Shown: in pieces, positions 17,274 through 24,501 of the stretch
Layout: each line of letters opens with the position of its first letter
How positions within the stretch are numbered: position 1 is the stretch's first letter
Assembly (NCBI GenBank): GCA_038198775.1
Contig: JBBPZV010000034.1
Location: forward strand, 85,173 to 149,172
DNA length: 64,000 bases
Direction: 5' to 3'
From: JACCYJ01 sp038198775
GTDB taxonomy: Bacteria > Actinomycetota > Actinomycetes > Propionibacteriales > Nocardioidaceae
Program-made: the position numbers and the translations under genes
The notes under the pieces: generated by a model
Seen by the model: the letters and a program-made list of their open reading frames with translations, nothing else
Database searches by the model: none
What the model was told of the DNA's origin: nothing

Positions 17274-17736
17274 TCAGCCGAGCAGCCAGCGGTGCTCCCC
17301 GACGATGCGGACTGCTTCGGCCCGGGTCCGGGCTCCGGTCTTGCCGATGATGCTGGAGAGGTGGTTGCGGACCGTCCCCTCGGCCAGGTGCAGCGCCCGT
17401 GCCACGTCCGCGACCGTGCCGCCGGTCCGGGGGCGCAACACCTCGGTCTCCCGCTCGATCAGCGGTGAGTCCCCGTACGCCAGGGAGTCGGCGGCGAGGA
17501 CCGGGTCGACGACCCGCATCCCGTGGTGCACCCGGCGGACCGCGTCGGCGAGCTGGCAAGCCGGGCATCTCGACGTCGAGCAGGGCCACGTCGACATGCG
17601 CGTCACCGACCGTGGCGACCCTCGTCATCCCGGGCTACCTCCGCGACCGCGTCGATGTCCGGCTCGAGATCGAGAGGAGGGCGGCCAGGGCGCCGCGGAC
17701 CAGCGCCTGGTCGTCGGCGAGGAGCACCCGGATCAT
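17274..17736 (-). pseudogene. Decayed NarL/LuxR-type response regulator
   Basis: Three pieces of one response regulator lie in different frames. The N-terminus MIRVLLADDQALVRGALAAL begins at 17736. A frameshift leads into LEPDIDAVAEVARDDE, and another frame then gives VDVALLDVEMPGL, which holds the phospho-acceptor region. The next frame jumps straight to QLADAVRRVHHG and the LuxR helix-turn-helix (TVADVARALHLAEGTVRNHL). About 40-45 receiver residues between MPGL and the LADAVRR helix are missing. The pattern of two frameshifts plus an internal deletion means a real relic and not one sequencing error. No histidine-kinase gene adjoins it. Confidence 0.85.
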
Positions 17737-17796
17737 CCGCGGTCGTGAACCAGCGCACCCCTAGCCGTGGGAGGTTGACCCTGGCCGCCTTCTCGG

Positions 17797-19185
17797 TCAG
17801 CAGCCCACCAGCCGGCCAGCCAGGTGTGAGGACACCTGGTCGATCCGGACCCGGTCCTGCGCCATCGTGTCGCGTTCTCGCAGCGTGACCGCGGCGTCGG
17901 CAAGGGTGTCGAAGTCCACGGTCACGCAGTACGGCGTCCCGATCTCGTCCTGGCGCCGATAGCGCCGCCCGATCGCGCCGGCGTCGTCGAAGTCGACGTT
18001 CCACGACCGGCGCAGCTCGGTGGCGAGATCGCGCGCCTTCGGCGACAGGTCGGCGTTGCGCGACAGCGGCAGCACCGCCACCTTGACCGGCGCGAGCCGG
18101 TGGTCCAGCTTGAGTACGGCGCGCTTGTCGACCCCGCCCTTGGCGTTGGGCGCCTCGTCCTCGGCGTAGGCGTCGATGAGGAACGCCATCATCGACCGGT
18201 TCACCCCGGCGGCGGGTTCGATGACGTACGGCACCCAGCGCTCGCCCTTGCCCTGGTCGAAGTACGACAGGTCCTGGCCCGAGTGCTGGGCGTGGGTGGT
18301 GAGGTCGAAGTCGGAGCGGTTGGCGATGCCTTCGAGCTCGCCCCACTCCGAGCCGGCGAAGCCGAAGCGGTACTCGATGTCGACGGTGCGCTTGGAGTAG
18401 TGCGACCGCTTGTGCTCAGGGTGCTCGAAGTGCCGCAGGTTGGCCCGGTCGATGCCGAGGTCAACGTACCACCGGGTTCGGACGTCTATCCAGTGCTGGT
18501 GCCAGGCCTCGTCGGTGCCTGGCTCGACGAAATACTCAAGCTCCATCATCTCGAACTCGCGGGTGCGGAAGATGAAGTTGCCCGGGGTGATCTCGTTACG
18601 GAACCCCTTGCCGATCTGGCCGATTCCGAACGGCGGCTTGCGGCGCGCGGTCGTCATCACGTTGAGGAAGTTGACGAAGATGCCCTGCGCGGTCTCGGGT
18701 CGCAGGTAGTGCAGCCCCTCGTCGGACTCGACGGCCCCCAGCCAGGTCTTGAGCAGGCCGTTGAACATCCGGGGCTCGGTCCAGGCGTCCTTGCTGCCGC
18801 AGTGCGGGCAGGCCACCTGCGGCAGGTCGACGTCGTCGGGGTCGGCGATACGCTTGCGCTCGGCGTACTCCTCCTGCAGGTGGTCGGCGCGGTAGCGGTG
18901 ATGGCAAACCTGGCACTCCACCAGGGGGTCGACGAACGCGTCGAGGTGCCCGGATGCCTTCCACACCTGCGGCGGCAAGATGACCGAGGAGTCGATGCCG
19001 ACGACGTCGTCGCGGCTGGTGACCATCGCGCGCCACCACTGTCGCTTGATGTTCTCCTTGAGCTCGACGCCGAGCGGCCCGTAGTCCCAGGCGGACCGCG
19101 TCCCGCCGTAGATCTCCCCGCAGGGATAGACGAACCCCCGCCGCTTGCACAGGCTGACGATGGTCTCCACGGACGCTACGGGCAC
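17797..19185 (-). CDS. glyS: Glycyl-tRNA synthetase
   Basis: A class II synthetase of the single-chain alpha2 type, charging tRNA-Gly. The 462-aa length is standard. Motif 2 is visible as GFRNEITPGNFIFRTREFEMME, motif 3 as the late NRSMMAFLIDAY, and a zinc-binding insert as CQVCHHRY...CPHCGS. The GTG at 19185 was chosen because GGAGAG precedes it by five bases and the product starts VPVASVETIVSLCKRRGFVYP. It is divergent from znuA, with a 22-bp tandem repeat in between. Confidence 0.95.
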   Translation of the reverse strand: MPVASVETIVSLCKRRGFVYPCGEIYGGTRSAWDYGPLGVELKENIKRQWWRAMVTSRDDVVGIDSSVILPPQVWKASGHLDAFVDPLVECQVCHHRYRADHLQEEYAERKRIADPDDVDLPQVACPHCGSKDAWTEPRMFNGLLKTWLGAVESDEGLHYLRPETAQGIFVNFLNVMTTARRKPPFGIGQIGKGFRNEITPGNFIFRTREFEMMELEYFVEPGTDEAWHQHWIDVRTRWYVDLGIDRANLRHFEHPEHKRSHYSKRTVDIEYRFGFAGSEWGELEGIANRSDFDLTTHAQHSGQDLSYFDQGKGERWVPYVIEPAAGVNRSMMAFLIDAYAEDEAPNAKGGVDKRAVLKLDHRLAPVKVAVLPLSRNADLSPKARDLATELRRSWNVDFDDAGAIGRRYRRQDEIGTPYCVTVDFDTLADAAVTLRERDTMAQDRVRIDQVSSHLAGRLVGC

Positions 19186-19248
19186 GATCTCTCCATCCGG
19201 CTGGGTGTCGGCGAGCGGTGGGTGAACAAGCCAGGCTAGTAGGTGCGT

Positions 19249-19314
19249 GGTGCAGCCGGAACTCCCGGATGGTGCAGCCGGAACTCCCGGATGGTCGGGC
19301 CGGAACTCCCGGAT
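19249..19314. repeat. Three tandem 22-bp repeats
   Basis: Three head-to-tail copies at 19249-19270, 19271-19292 and 19293-19314 share the core GCCGGAACTCCCGGAT. The first two are identical and the third differs only at its left end (GGTCGG for GGTGCA). The core is a near palindrome (CCGG..CCGG). The array sits between the divergent glyS and znuA starts, so it may be a regulatory array or a simple slippage product. Confidence 0.85.
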
Positions 19315-19321
19315 GGTCGGG

Positions 19322-19360
19322 TTGACGGGTACCCGGTTGACGATGACAATCATTTCCATG
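19322..19360 (+). promoter_or_regulatory. znuA promoter with Zur-type box; predicted leaderless transcript
   Basis: TTGACG at 19322-19327, a 17-base spacer, and GACAAT at 19345-19350 form a sigma-70-type promoter. Seven bases later comes the A of the znuA ATG at 19358, so the mRNA would be leaderless. Over the -10 and start lies TGACAATCATTTCCA (19344-19358), close to the actinobacterial Zur consensus TGAAAATCATTTTCA (7-1-7 palindrome). Zur bound here would block RNA polymerase when zinc is sufficient. The zur gene is the fourth gene of the same cluster. Confidence 0.75.
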
Positions 19361-20212
19361 TGGAGGACGGTGTACGCCAGCCTGCTGGTCGTCACGTTGC
19401 TAACCGGGTGCGCGTCGACTTCGGCGTCGACGAAACCGCGGGTGGTCGTCGCGGCCTACCCGTACGAGTTCCTCGTCGAACACGTGGCAGGCAGCATCGT
19501 CGACGTCTCCGACCTCACCACGCCCGGTGCCGAGCCGCACGACATCGAGCTCACCCCCCACCAGCTGGCCGACCTGTCCGACGCCGACCTCGTCGTCGTT
19601 GAGTCCGGCTTCCAGCCGGCCGTGGACCAGGCGCTCGAGCAGATGGCGACCGGCCCCGTGCTCGACGTCTCCCACACCGTGCCGATGACCGCTGGTGACC
19701 CCCACCTGTGGCTGGATCCGGTCAGGATGGTCGCCGTCGCCGAAGCGATAGCGGCCCAGCTGGCACACCTGCTGCCCGCCCACGCTGCCGCGTTCCAAGC
19801 CAACGCAGATCGCCTCGTCAGGCAGCTGCGGCGGCTCGACCACGCGTACGCCACCGGGCTCGCCAGCTGCACCCGCCGGACGTTCGTGACCAGCCACGCT
19901 GCGTTCGGCTACCTTGCCGCACGCTACGGCCTGCAGATGGTGCCTATCGCCGGGCTGGACCCGCAGCTCGAACCCTCCCCCGCCCGGCAGGCCGCGATCG
20001 CCGACACCGTCCGCCGAGAGGGCGTCACGACGATCTTCACCGAGTCGCTGGCGAGTCCGGCGGTGGCGCAGAGCGTCGCCGACGAGACCGGGGCCCGGCT
20101 GGCGACGCTCGACCCGATCGAGGGGCTCACCGACGCCACTTCGGACCAGACCTACCTGACGTTGATGCGCGCGAACCTGACCGCACTCGAACGCGCGAAC
20201 GGCTGCACATGA
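19358..20212 (+). CDS. znuA: Zinc ABC transporter substrate-binding lipoprotein
   Basis: The extracellular zinc-capture protein of a cluster A-I transporter. The 284-aa product has a lipoprotein signal peptide with lipobox LTGC (Cys18) and metal-site segments including AEPHDIELTPHQ, DPHLWLDP and FVTSHAAFGYLAARYGL. ATG 19358 was preferred to GTG 19370 because it supplies Arg3 for the signal peptide and matches the predicted transcription start. A GGAGG before the GTG keeps that alternative open. It overlaps znuC by ATGA. The substrate is assigned as zinc and not manganese from the adjacent zur gene and Zur box. Confidence 0.88.
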   Translation: MWRTVYASLLVVTLLTGCASTSASTKPRVVVAAYPYEFLVEHVAGSIVDVSDLTTPGAEPHDIELTPHQLADLSDADLVVVESGFQPAVDQALEQMATGPVLDVSHTVPMTAGDPHLWLDPVRMVAVAEAIAAQLAHLLPAHAAAFQANADRLVRQLRRLDHAYATGLASCTRRTFVTSHAAFGYLAARYGLQMVPIAGLDPQLEPSPARQAAIADTVRREGVTTIFTESLASPAVAQSVADETGARLATLDPIEGLTDATSDQTYLTLMRANLTALERANGCT

Positions 20213-20976
20213 GCGCACCCGCCGTACGCGCCCGCGACGTCAGCGTTGCGCTGGCCGGCCGCCCGGTGCTGCGCCGCGTCGCTCTGCGCGTGGACGTCGG
20301 TGAGCTGGTGACCGTGCTCGGCACCAACGGCTCCGGCAAGTCCACCCTGATCCGCGCCCTGGTGGGGCTGCTGCCGCTGGAGTCCGGGAGCGTGGAGATC
20401 TTCGGCATCCCGGTGGGCCGCCTGCGCCGGGCCCGGCGGCGTATCGGCTACGTGCCGCAGCGTTCCACCGCATCCTCCGGCGTGCCCGCGACGGTACGTG
20501 AGGTGGTGATGACCGGTCGAATGGCGCACCGCAGGCTGCTCGGGTGGCCGGTCAAGGGAGACTCCGCAGCCGTCGCCGCCGCGCTGGCACAGGTTCGCCT
20601 CACCGATCACGCCCAGGCTCCGGTGGCCCACCTGTCGGGCGGCCAACACCAAAGGGTGCTGATCGCCCGCGCACTCGCGGGCGGCGCGGACCTGTTGGTG
20701 CTCGACGAACCCACCGTTGGCGTCGATGCGGACACCCAGCGACTGCTGGCCGAACTGCTCGCCCGGTTGCTGGGCCGCGGCGTCACCGTGATCTTGGTGA
20801 CGCACGAGCTCGGCCCGCTGACCTCCCTCGTCGACCGCACGGTCGTGCTCCACGACGGTCGGGTCGGGTACGACGGACCGGTGTCCGGGCTGGAACGGCC
20901 GGAGTCGCTCGCCCACGACCACGCCCATGGCGAGGCACCGCGCGCCGGGCTGTATGGCGGAGGGATCTGGCGCTGA
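20209..20976 (+). CDS. znuC: Zinc ABC transporter ATP-binding protein
   Basis: The ATPase of the zinc importer. The 255-aa protein has Walker A GTNGSGKST, Q-loop YVPQ, the signature LSGGQHQRV, Walker B LLVLDEPT and the H-loop histidine in VTHEL. It starts in the stop codon of znuA (ATGA), and its own stop overlaps the znuB start (TGATG), so the three are translationally coupled. The C-terminus has a short His-bearing segment (AHDHAHGEAP), which is common in zinc transporters. Confidence 0.92.
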   Translation: MSAPAVRARDVSVALAGRPVLRRVALRVDVGELVTVLGTNGSGKSTLIRALVGLLPLESGSVEIFGIPVGRLRRARRRIGYVPQRSTASSGVPATVREVVMTGRMAHRRLLGWPVKGDSAAVAAALAQVRLTDHAQAPVAHLSGGQHQRVLIARALAGGADLLVLDEPTVGVDADTQRLLAELLARLLGRGVTVILVTHELGPLTSLVDRTVVLHDGRVGYDGPVSGLERPESLAHDHAHGEAPRAGLYGGGIWR

Positions 20977-21962
20977 TGCTGTCGCTGCTCGACTACGACT
21001 TCATGCGCCGCGCACTGCTCGCGGCGCTCTTGACCGGCCTCGCCGCCCCCGCGATCGGCACGTACCTGGTCCAACGCCGGCTCGCACTGCTCGGCGACGG
21101 AATCGGCCACATCGCCCTGACCGGGGTGGCTCTCGGACTGCTCACCGGGCAGGCCCCGCTGTTGACCGCCGTCGTGGTCGCCGCCCTCGGCGCCGGGCTG
21201 ATCGAGATGCTGCGAGCGCACGGCCGGGCCAGCGGCGACGTCGCGCTCGCGCTGCTGTTCTACGGCGGAATCGCAGCCGGAGTGCTACTCACCGGGCTCG
21301 CCGGGGGGTCCGCGGCGACGCTCACCTCCTATCTGTTCGGGGCCATCACCACGGTCTCCGACACCGACCTCGCCGTGGTGGTCGGCCTGGCCGTCACGGT
21401 CTTGGCCCTCGCACTCGGGCTGGCACCGCAGCTGTTCGCGGTCTGCCAGGACGAGGAGCACGCTCGGGTTTCCGGTGTGCCGGTGCGGGCGTACGGGTTG
21501 CTCATCGCGGTGCTCGCCGCGGTCACCGTCACGGTCTCGATGCGCACGGTCGGGCTGCTCCTGGTCAGCGCGCTGATGGTTGTGCCGGTAGCGGCCGCCC
21601 AGCAGATCACCCACAGCTTCGCGGCGACGTTCGGACTGGCGATGGGAATCGGAGTGGTGGCCTCGTTGACCGGGGTGGTCGCCAGCTTCTCGGCCAATAC
21701 CGCACCGGGGCCGACGATCGTGCTGGTCGCCCTCGGCTGCTTCGTCGTCGCGGCCCCGATCGGGGGGCTGGCCACCCGCCGACGCCGACGCGGCGAACCG
21801 TTCGCCGATGCCGAGTCACGCGAACACGACCCCAGCGAGTCCCACCAGCACGCACACGGTCCCGGTTGCGGGCACCCGGCGGTGCGCCACGGCGACCACG
21901 TCGACTACGTCCACGGCGGTCACCGTCACGCTGCCCACGAGGAGCACTATGACGAGCACTGA
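20976..21962 (+). CDS. znuB: Zinc ABC transporter permease with His-rich C-terminal tail
   Basis: The membrane component of the zinc importer, a family 9 ABC permease. The 328-aa protein has about eight hydrophobic segments, including LLGDGIGHIALTGVALGLL and GLLLVSALMVVPVAAAQQI. After the last membrane segment (about residue 265) a polar tail contains roughly a dozen histidines (ESHQHAHGPGCGH, HGGHRHAAHEEHYDEH). Such tails are thought to bind or buffer zinc. The tail coding region overlaps the zur start by 14 bases. Confidence 0.9.
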   Translation: MLSLLDYDFMRRALLAALLTGLAAPAIGTYLVQRRLALLGDGIGHIALTGVALGLLTGQAPLLTAVVVAALGAGLIEMLRAHGRASGDVALALLFYGGIAAGVLLTGLAGGSAATLTSYLFGAITTVSDTDLAVVVGLAVTVLALALGLAPQLFAVCQDEEHARVSGVPVRAYGLLIAVLAAVTVTVSMRTVGLLLVSALMVVPVAAAQQITHSFAATFGLAMGIGVVASLTGVVASFSANTAPGPTIVLVALGCFVVAAPIGGLATRRRRRGEPFADAESREHDPSESHQHAHGPGCGHPAVRHGDHVDYVHGGHRHAAHEEHYDEH

Positions 21963-22347
21963 GGGCCCGCTCGGCCGCAGCACCCGGCAGCGCAGAGCCG
22001 TCGGGGTGGGGCTGGCGGAGCTCGACGGCTTCCACAGCACCCAGGAGATCCACGATCTGCTGCGCCGAAGCGGGCACCCGGTTGGGCTGTCGACGGTCTA
22101 CCGGACCCTGCAGGCGATGGCCGACGCGGGTGAGGTCGACGTGCTGCGCACCGACGACGGGGAGGCGTTGTACCGCCGCTGCAGCTCCGGCCACCACCAC
22201 CACCTGGTGTGCCGGTCCTGCGGTCGTACGGTCGAGGTCGAGGGACGGGCTGTCGAACGCTGGGCGGACCGGGTCGCGGCCGAGCACGGCTTCTCCGAGG
22301 CCGCGCACACGCTGGAGATCTTCGGTCGCTGCTCCGGCTGCGGGTGA
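21949..22347 (+). CDS. zur: Fur-family zinc uptake regulator
   Basis: A 132-aa Fur-family repressor. It has a winged helix (STQEIHDLLRRSGHPVGLSTVYRTLQ), the metal-sensing HHHHLVCRSCGRTVEVEG segment, and a second CxxC at the C-terminus (RCSGCG) that would hold the structural zinc. The ATG at 21949 lies inside the end of znuB with GAGGAGC just before it. Its place as the last gene of the znu operon, together with the box at 19344-19358, supports zinc autoregulation of the whole cluster. Confidence 0.9.
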   Translation: MTSTEGPLGRSTRQRRAVGVGLAELDGFHSTQEIHDLLRRSGHPVGLSTVYRTLQAMADAGEVDVLRTDDGEALYRRCSSGHHHHLVCRSCGRTVEVEGRAVERWADRVAAEHGFSEAAHTLEIFGRCSGCG

Positions 22348-22372
22348 ACACCACAGTCGACCGGGTGAGCGC

Positions 22373-22906
22373 TCACCACACGTCCCCGTCGCGCCAGTCG
22401 CAGGCCAGGTCGCCGTCGAGGCGCAGGCGGACGCGGCCGGGCAGGACGAAGACGCCCGTGTCCTCCTCGAGCGTGCGGGTGAGGCCGCCCGGTGCGAGCA
22501 CCGACGTGGTCCCGGTCCAGCGCTGCCAGCCTCGGCCGAGGTAGAAGTCAGCCGAACGCCGAGAGGCGCTGAGCGCGCCCAGGTCGTATCCGCCGCTAGT
22601 CAGCCGCTCCGCCTCGGCCATCACCGTCGCGCCGACACCCTCCCGCTGCCGACCGGGGCGTACCGCCACCGCCTCGACATAGCCGCAGCGCAACGCCCGG
22701 CCGTCATGGAGCAGGCGCCTCATCACCACCGCGGCGTGCCCGACCAGACCGCCCCCGGAGTAGGCGAGTGCGTGCATGCCACCGAGCGCGTGCTCGAAGT
22801 CCGCGTCGTCGAACCGGCCCTCGAACGCCTCGTCCAGCAGGCTGCGCATCTCGGCCAGCTGGGCGGCGGACAGCTCGGCGGTGTGGAGCGTCCGGCAGTC
22901 AGGCAC
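22373..22906 (-). CDS. AAC(2')-I-like aminoglycoside 2'-N-acetyltransferase (GNAT)
   Basis: A 177-aa GNAT enzyme closely resembling chromosomal aminoglycoside 2'-N-acetyltransferases such as mycobacterial AAC(2')-Ic. Shared signatures are LGGMHALAYSGGGLVGHAAV, LRCGYVEAVAVRP, YDLGALSAS, TSVLAPGGLTRT, and the ending CDWRDGDVW. Such genes are intrinsic in several actinobacteria. The native role may be cell-wall or metabolite acetylation, and resistance is not implied by presence alone. The GTG start lies within the last codons of uppS, giving an eight-base overlap. Confidence 0.82.
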   Translation of the reverse strand: MPDCRTLHTAELSAAQLAEMRSLLDEAFEGRFDDADFEHALGGMHALAYSGGGLVGHAAVVMRRLLHDGRALRCGYVEAVAVRPGRQREGVGATVMAEAERLTSGGYDLGALSASRRSADFYLGRGWQRWTGTTSVLAPGGLTRTLEEDTGVFVLPGRVRLRLDGDLACDWRDGDVW

Positions 22907-23663
22907 GGCCCCACCGTCGCGAGCGCGCCGCGTACTCCTCGACCGCTGCCCACAGGTGCCGCCGGTCGATGTCCGGCCAGGTGACGTCGCTGAACACCAG
23001 CTCCGCGTACGCTGCCTGCCATAGCAGGAAGTTGCTGATGCGGCGCTCTCCGGATGTGCGCCAGAACATGTCCACGTCGGGCATCTCCGGCTCGTCGAGG
23101 TAGCGGGCGAACACCCGGCCGTCGACCCGTGCCGGGTCCAGCCGACCGGCCGCCACGTCGCGGGAGAGGGCAGCCGCCGCGTCGGCGATCTCGGCTCGTC
23201 CTCCGTAGTTGACGCACATCGTCAGCGTCAGCACGTCGTTGCGGCGGGTCAGCTCCTCGGCCACCTCGAGCTCTCGGATCACCGACCGCCACAGTTTCGG
23301 CCGCCGACCAGCCCAGCGCACCCGGACTCCCAGGGCGTGCATCTCGTCGCGCCGGCGCCGGATCACGTCGCGGTTGAAGCCCATCAGGAAGCGGACCTCC
23401 TCCGGTGAGCGCTTCCAGTTCTCGGTCGAGAACGCGTACGCCGACAGCCATCGCACCCCGACCTCGATGGCTCCCTCGACCACGTCGAACAAGGCGGCCT
23501 CGCCGGCTTCGTGACCGGCGGTCCGGGGCAGGTCGCGTTGCCGCGCCCAGCGACCGTTGCCGTCCATCACGATCGCGACGTGGCCCGGCACGGCGCCGGG
23601 TGGCAGGTCCGGTGGCCTGGCGCCCGAAGGGTGCCGGCTCGGGGTGGCGTACGGGCGGGGCAC
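22899..23663 (-). CDS. uppS: Isoprenyl transferase (undecaprenyl/decaprenyl diphosphate synthase)
   Basis: A cis-prenyltransferase that makes the polyprenyl diphosphate lipid carrier for cell-wall synthesis. The 254-aa protein has the VAIVMDGNGRWA motif with the catalytic aspartate, GHEAGEAALFDVVEGA, LSAYAFSTENWKR and the C-terminal EPEMPDVDMFWRTSGERR. The GTG at 23663 follows the recO stop by seven bases. The recO-uppS pair is a standard actinobacterial arrangement. Product chain length cannot be told. Confidence 0.93.
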   Translation of the reverse strand: MPRPYATPSRHPSGARPPDLPPGAVPGHVAIVMDGNGRWARQRDLPRTAGHEAGEAALFDVVEGAIEVGVRWLSAYAFSTENWKRSPEEVRFLMGFNRDVIRRRRDEMHALGVRVRWAGRRPKLWRSVIRELEVAEELTRRNDVLTLTMCVNYGGRAEIADAAAALSRDVAAGRLDPARVDGRVFARYLDEPEMPDVDMFWRTSGERRISNFLLWQAAYAELVFSDVTWPDIDRRHLWAAVEEYAARSRRWGRA

Positions 23664-23670
23664 CAGCGCC

Positions 23671-24399
23671 TCAGCGGTCGACGTGGGCGAGTGAGCGCAG
23701 GCCGTACTCGAGGTGCCAGGCCAGGTACGCCGCGACCAAACCGCTGGCCTCGCGCCGGCACCGGGACTCGCTCGCGGACGCCGTGGCCCAATCCCCGGCG
23801 AGCAGGGCGCCCAGCAGCCGTACGGTTTCCGCCGCCGGTGCGGCGGAGCCGGGAGGACGGCACCGAGAGCACACCATCCCGCCCGCAGCGGCCGCGAAGC
23901 TGCGGTGCGGCCCCGGAGCCTCGCAGCTGGCACACTCGGCGAAGGTCGGCGCGTAGCCGGACACTGCCAGCGACCGGAGCAGAAACGAGTCGAGGACGAG
24001 TCCTGGTTCCCGGTCACCGGCGGACAGGGCACGCAAGGCGCCGACGAGCAGCAGGTACTGCTGCAGGGACGGATGCTGCTCCTCCCCTGTCAGCCGGTCC
24101 GCGGTCTCCAGCATCGCAGTCCCGGCGGTGTACACCGGATAGCTTGCGCCGATGACCGCGCCGTACGGCGCGATCGTCTCGACCTGGGTGACCACGTCCA
24201 ACGAGCGTCCCTGCGCGAACATCAGGTCGACGTGCATGAACGGTTCCAGCCGGGCGCCGAAGCGCGAGCTGGTGCGGCGTACCCCCTTGCCGACGGCGCG
24301 GATCTTGCCGTGGCTGCGGGTGAGCACGGTGACGATGCGGTCGGCCTCACCGAGCTTTTGGGTACGCAGCACCACGCCCTCGTCGCGGTAGAGACCCAC
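23671..24399 (-). CDS. recO: DNA repair protein RecO
   Basis: A recombination mediator that helps load RecA through RecF pathway intermediates. The 242-aa protein has an N-terminal OB fold (GLYRDEGVVLRTQKLGEADR, SHGKIRAVGKGVRR) and a C-terminal helical domain with a CxxC...CxxC zinc site (CASCEAPG, CSRC). The GTG at 24399 matches the usual N-terminus. The ribosome binding site is weak. Confidence 0.92.
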   Translation of the reverse strand: MGLYRDEGVVLRTQKLGEADRIVTVLTRSHGKIRAVGKGVRRTSSRFGARLEPFMHVDLMFAQGRSLDVVTQVETIAPYGAVIGASYPVYTAGTAMLETADRLTGEEQHPSLQQYLLLVGALRALSAGDREPGLVLDSFLLRSLAVSGYAPTFAECASCEAPGPHRSFAAAAGGMVCSRCRPPGSAAPAAETVRLLGALLAGDWATASASESRCRREASGLVAAYLAWHLEYGLRSLAHVDR

Positions 24400-24501
24400 C
24401 TGGTCATTGTGACAGCCGCGAGAACGGCCGGGGTGCGGACACCGACCAGGTGGTGGTGCCCGCACCCGATAGCTTGCCGGGATTGCCCTTGGAGCGGAGC
24501 C

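Noticed and set aside
19358..22347. Manganese transporter (MntABC-like) as an alternative for the znu genes
   Set aside because: The adjacent Fur-family gene with Zur-type zinc ligands, the Zur box and His-rich permease tail all favour zinc.
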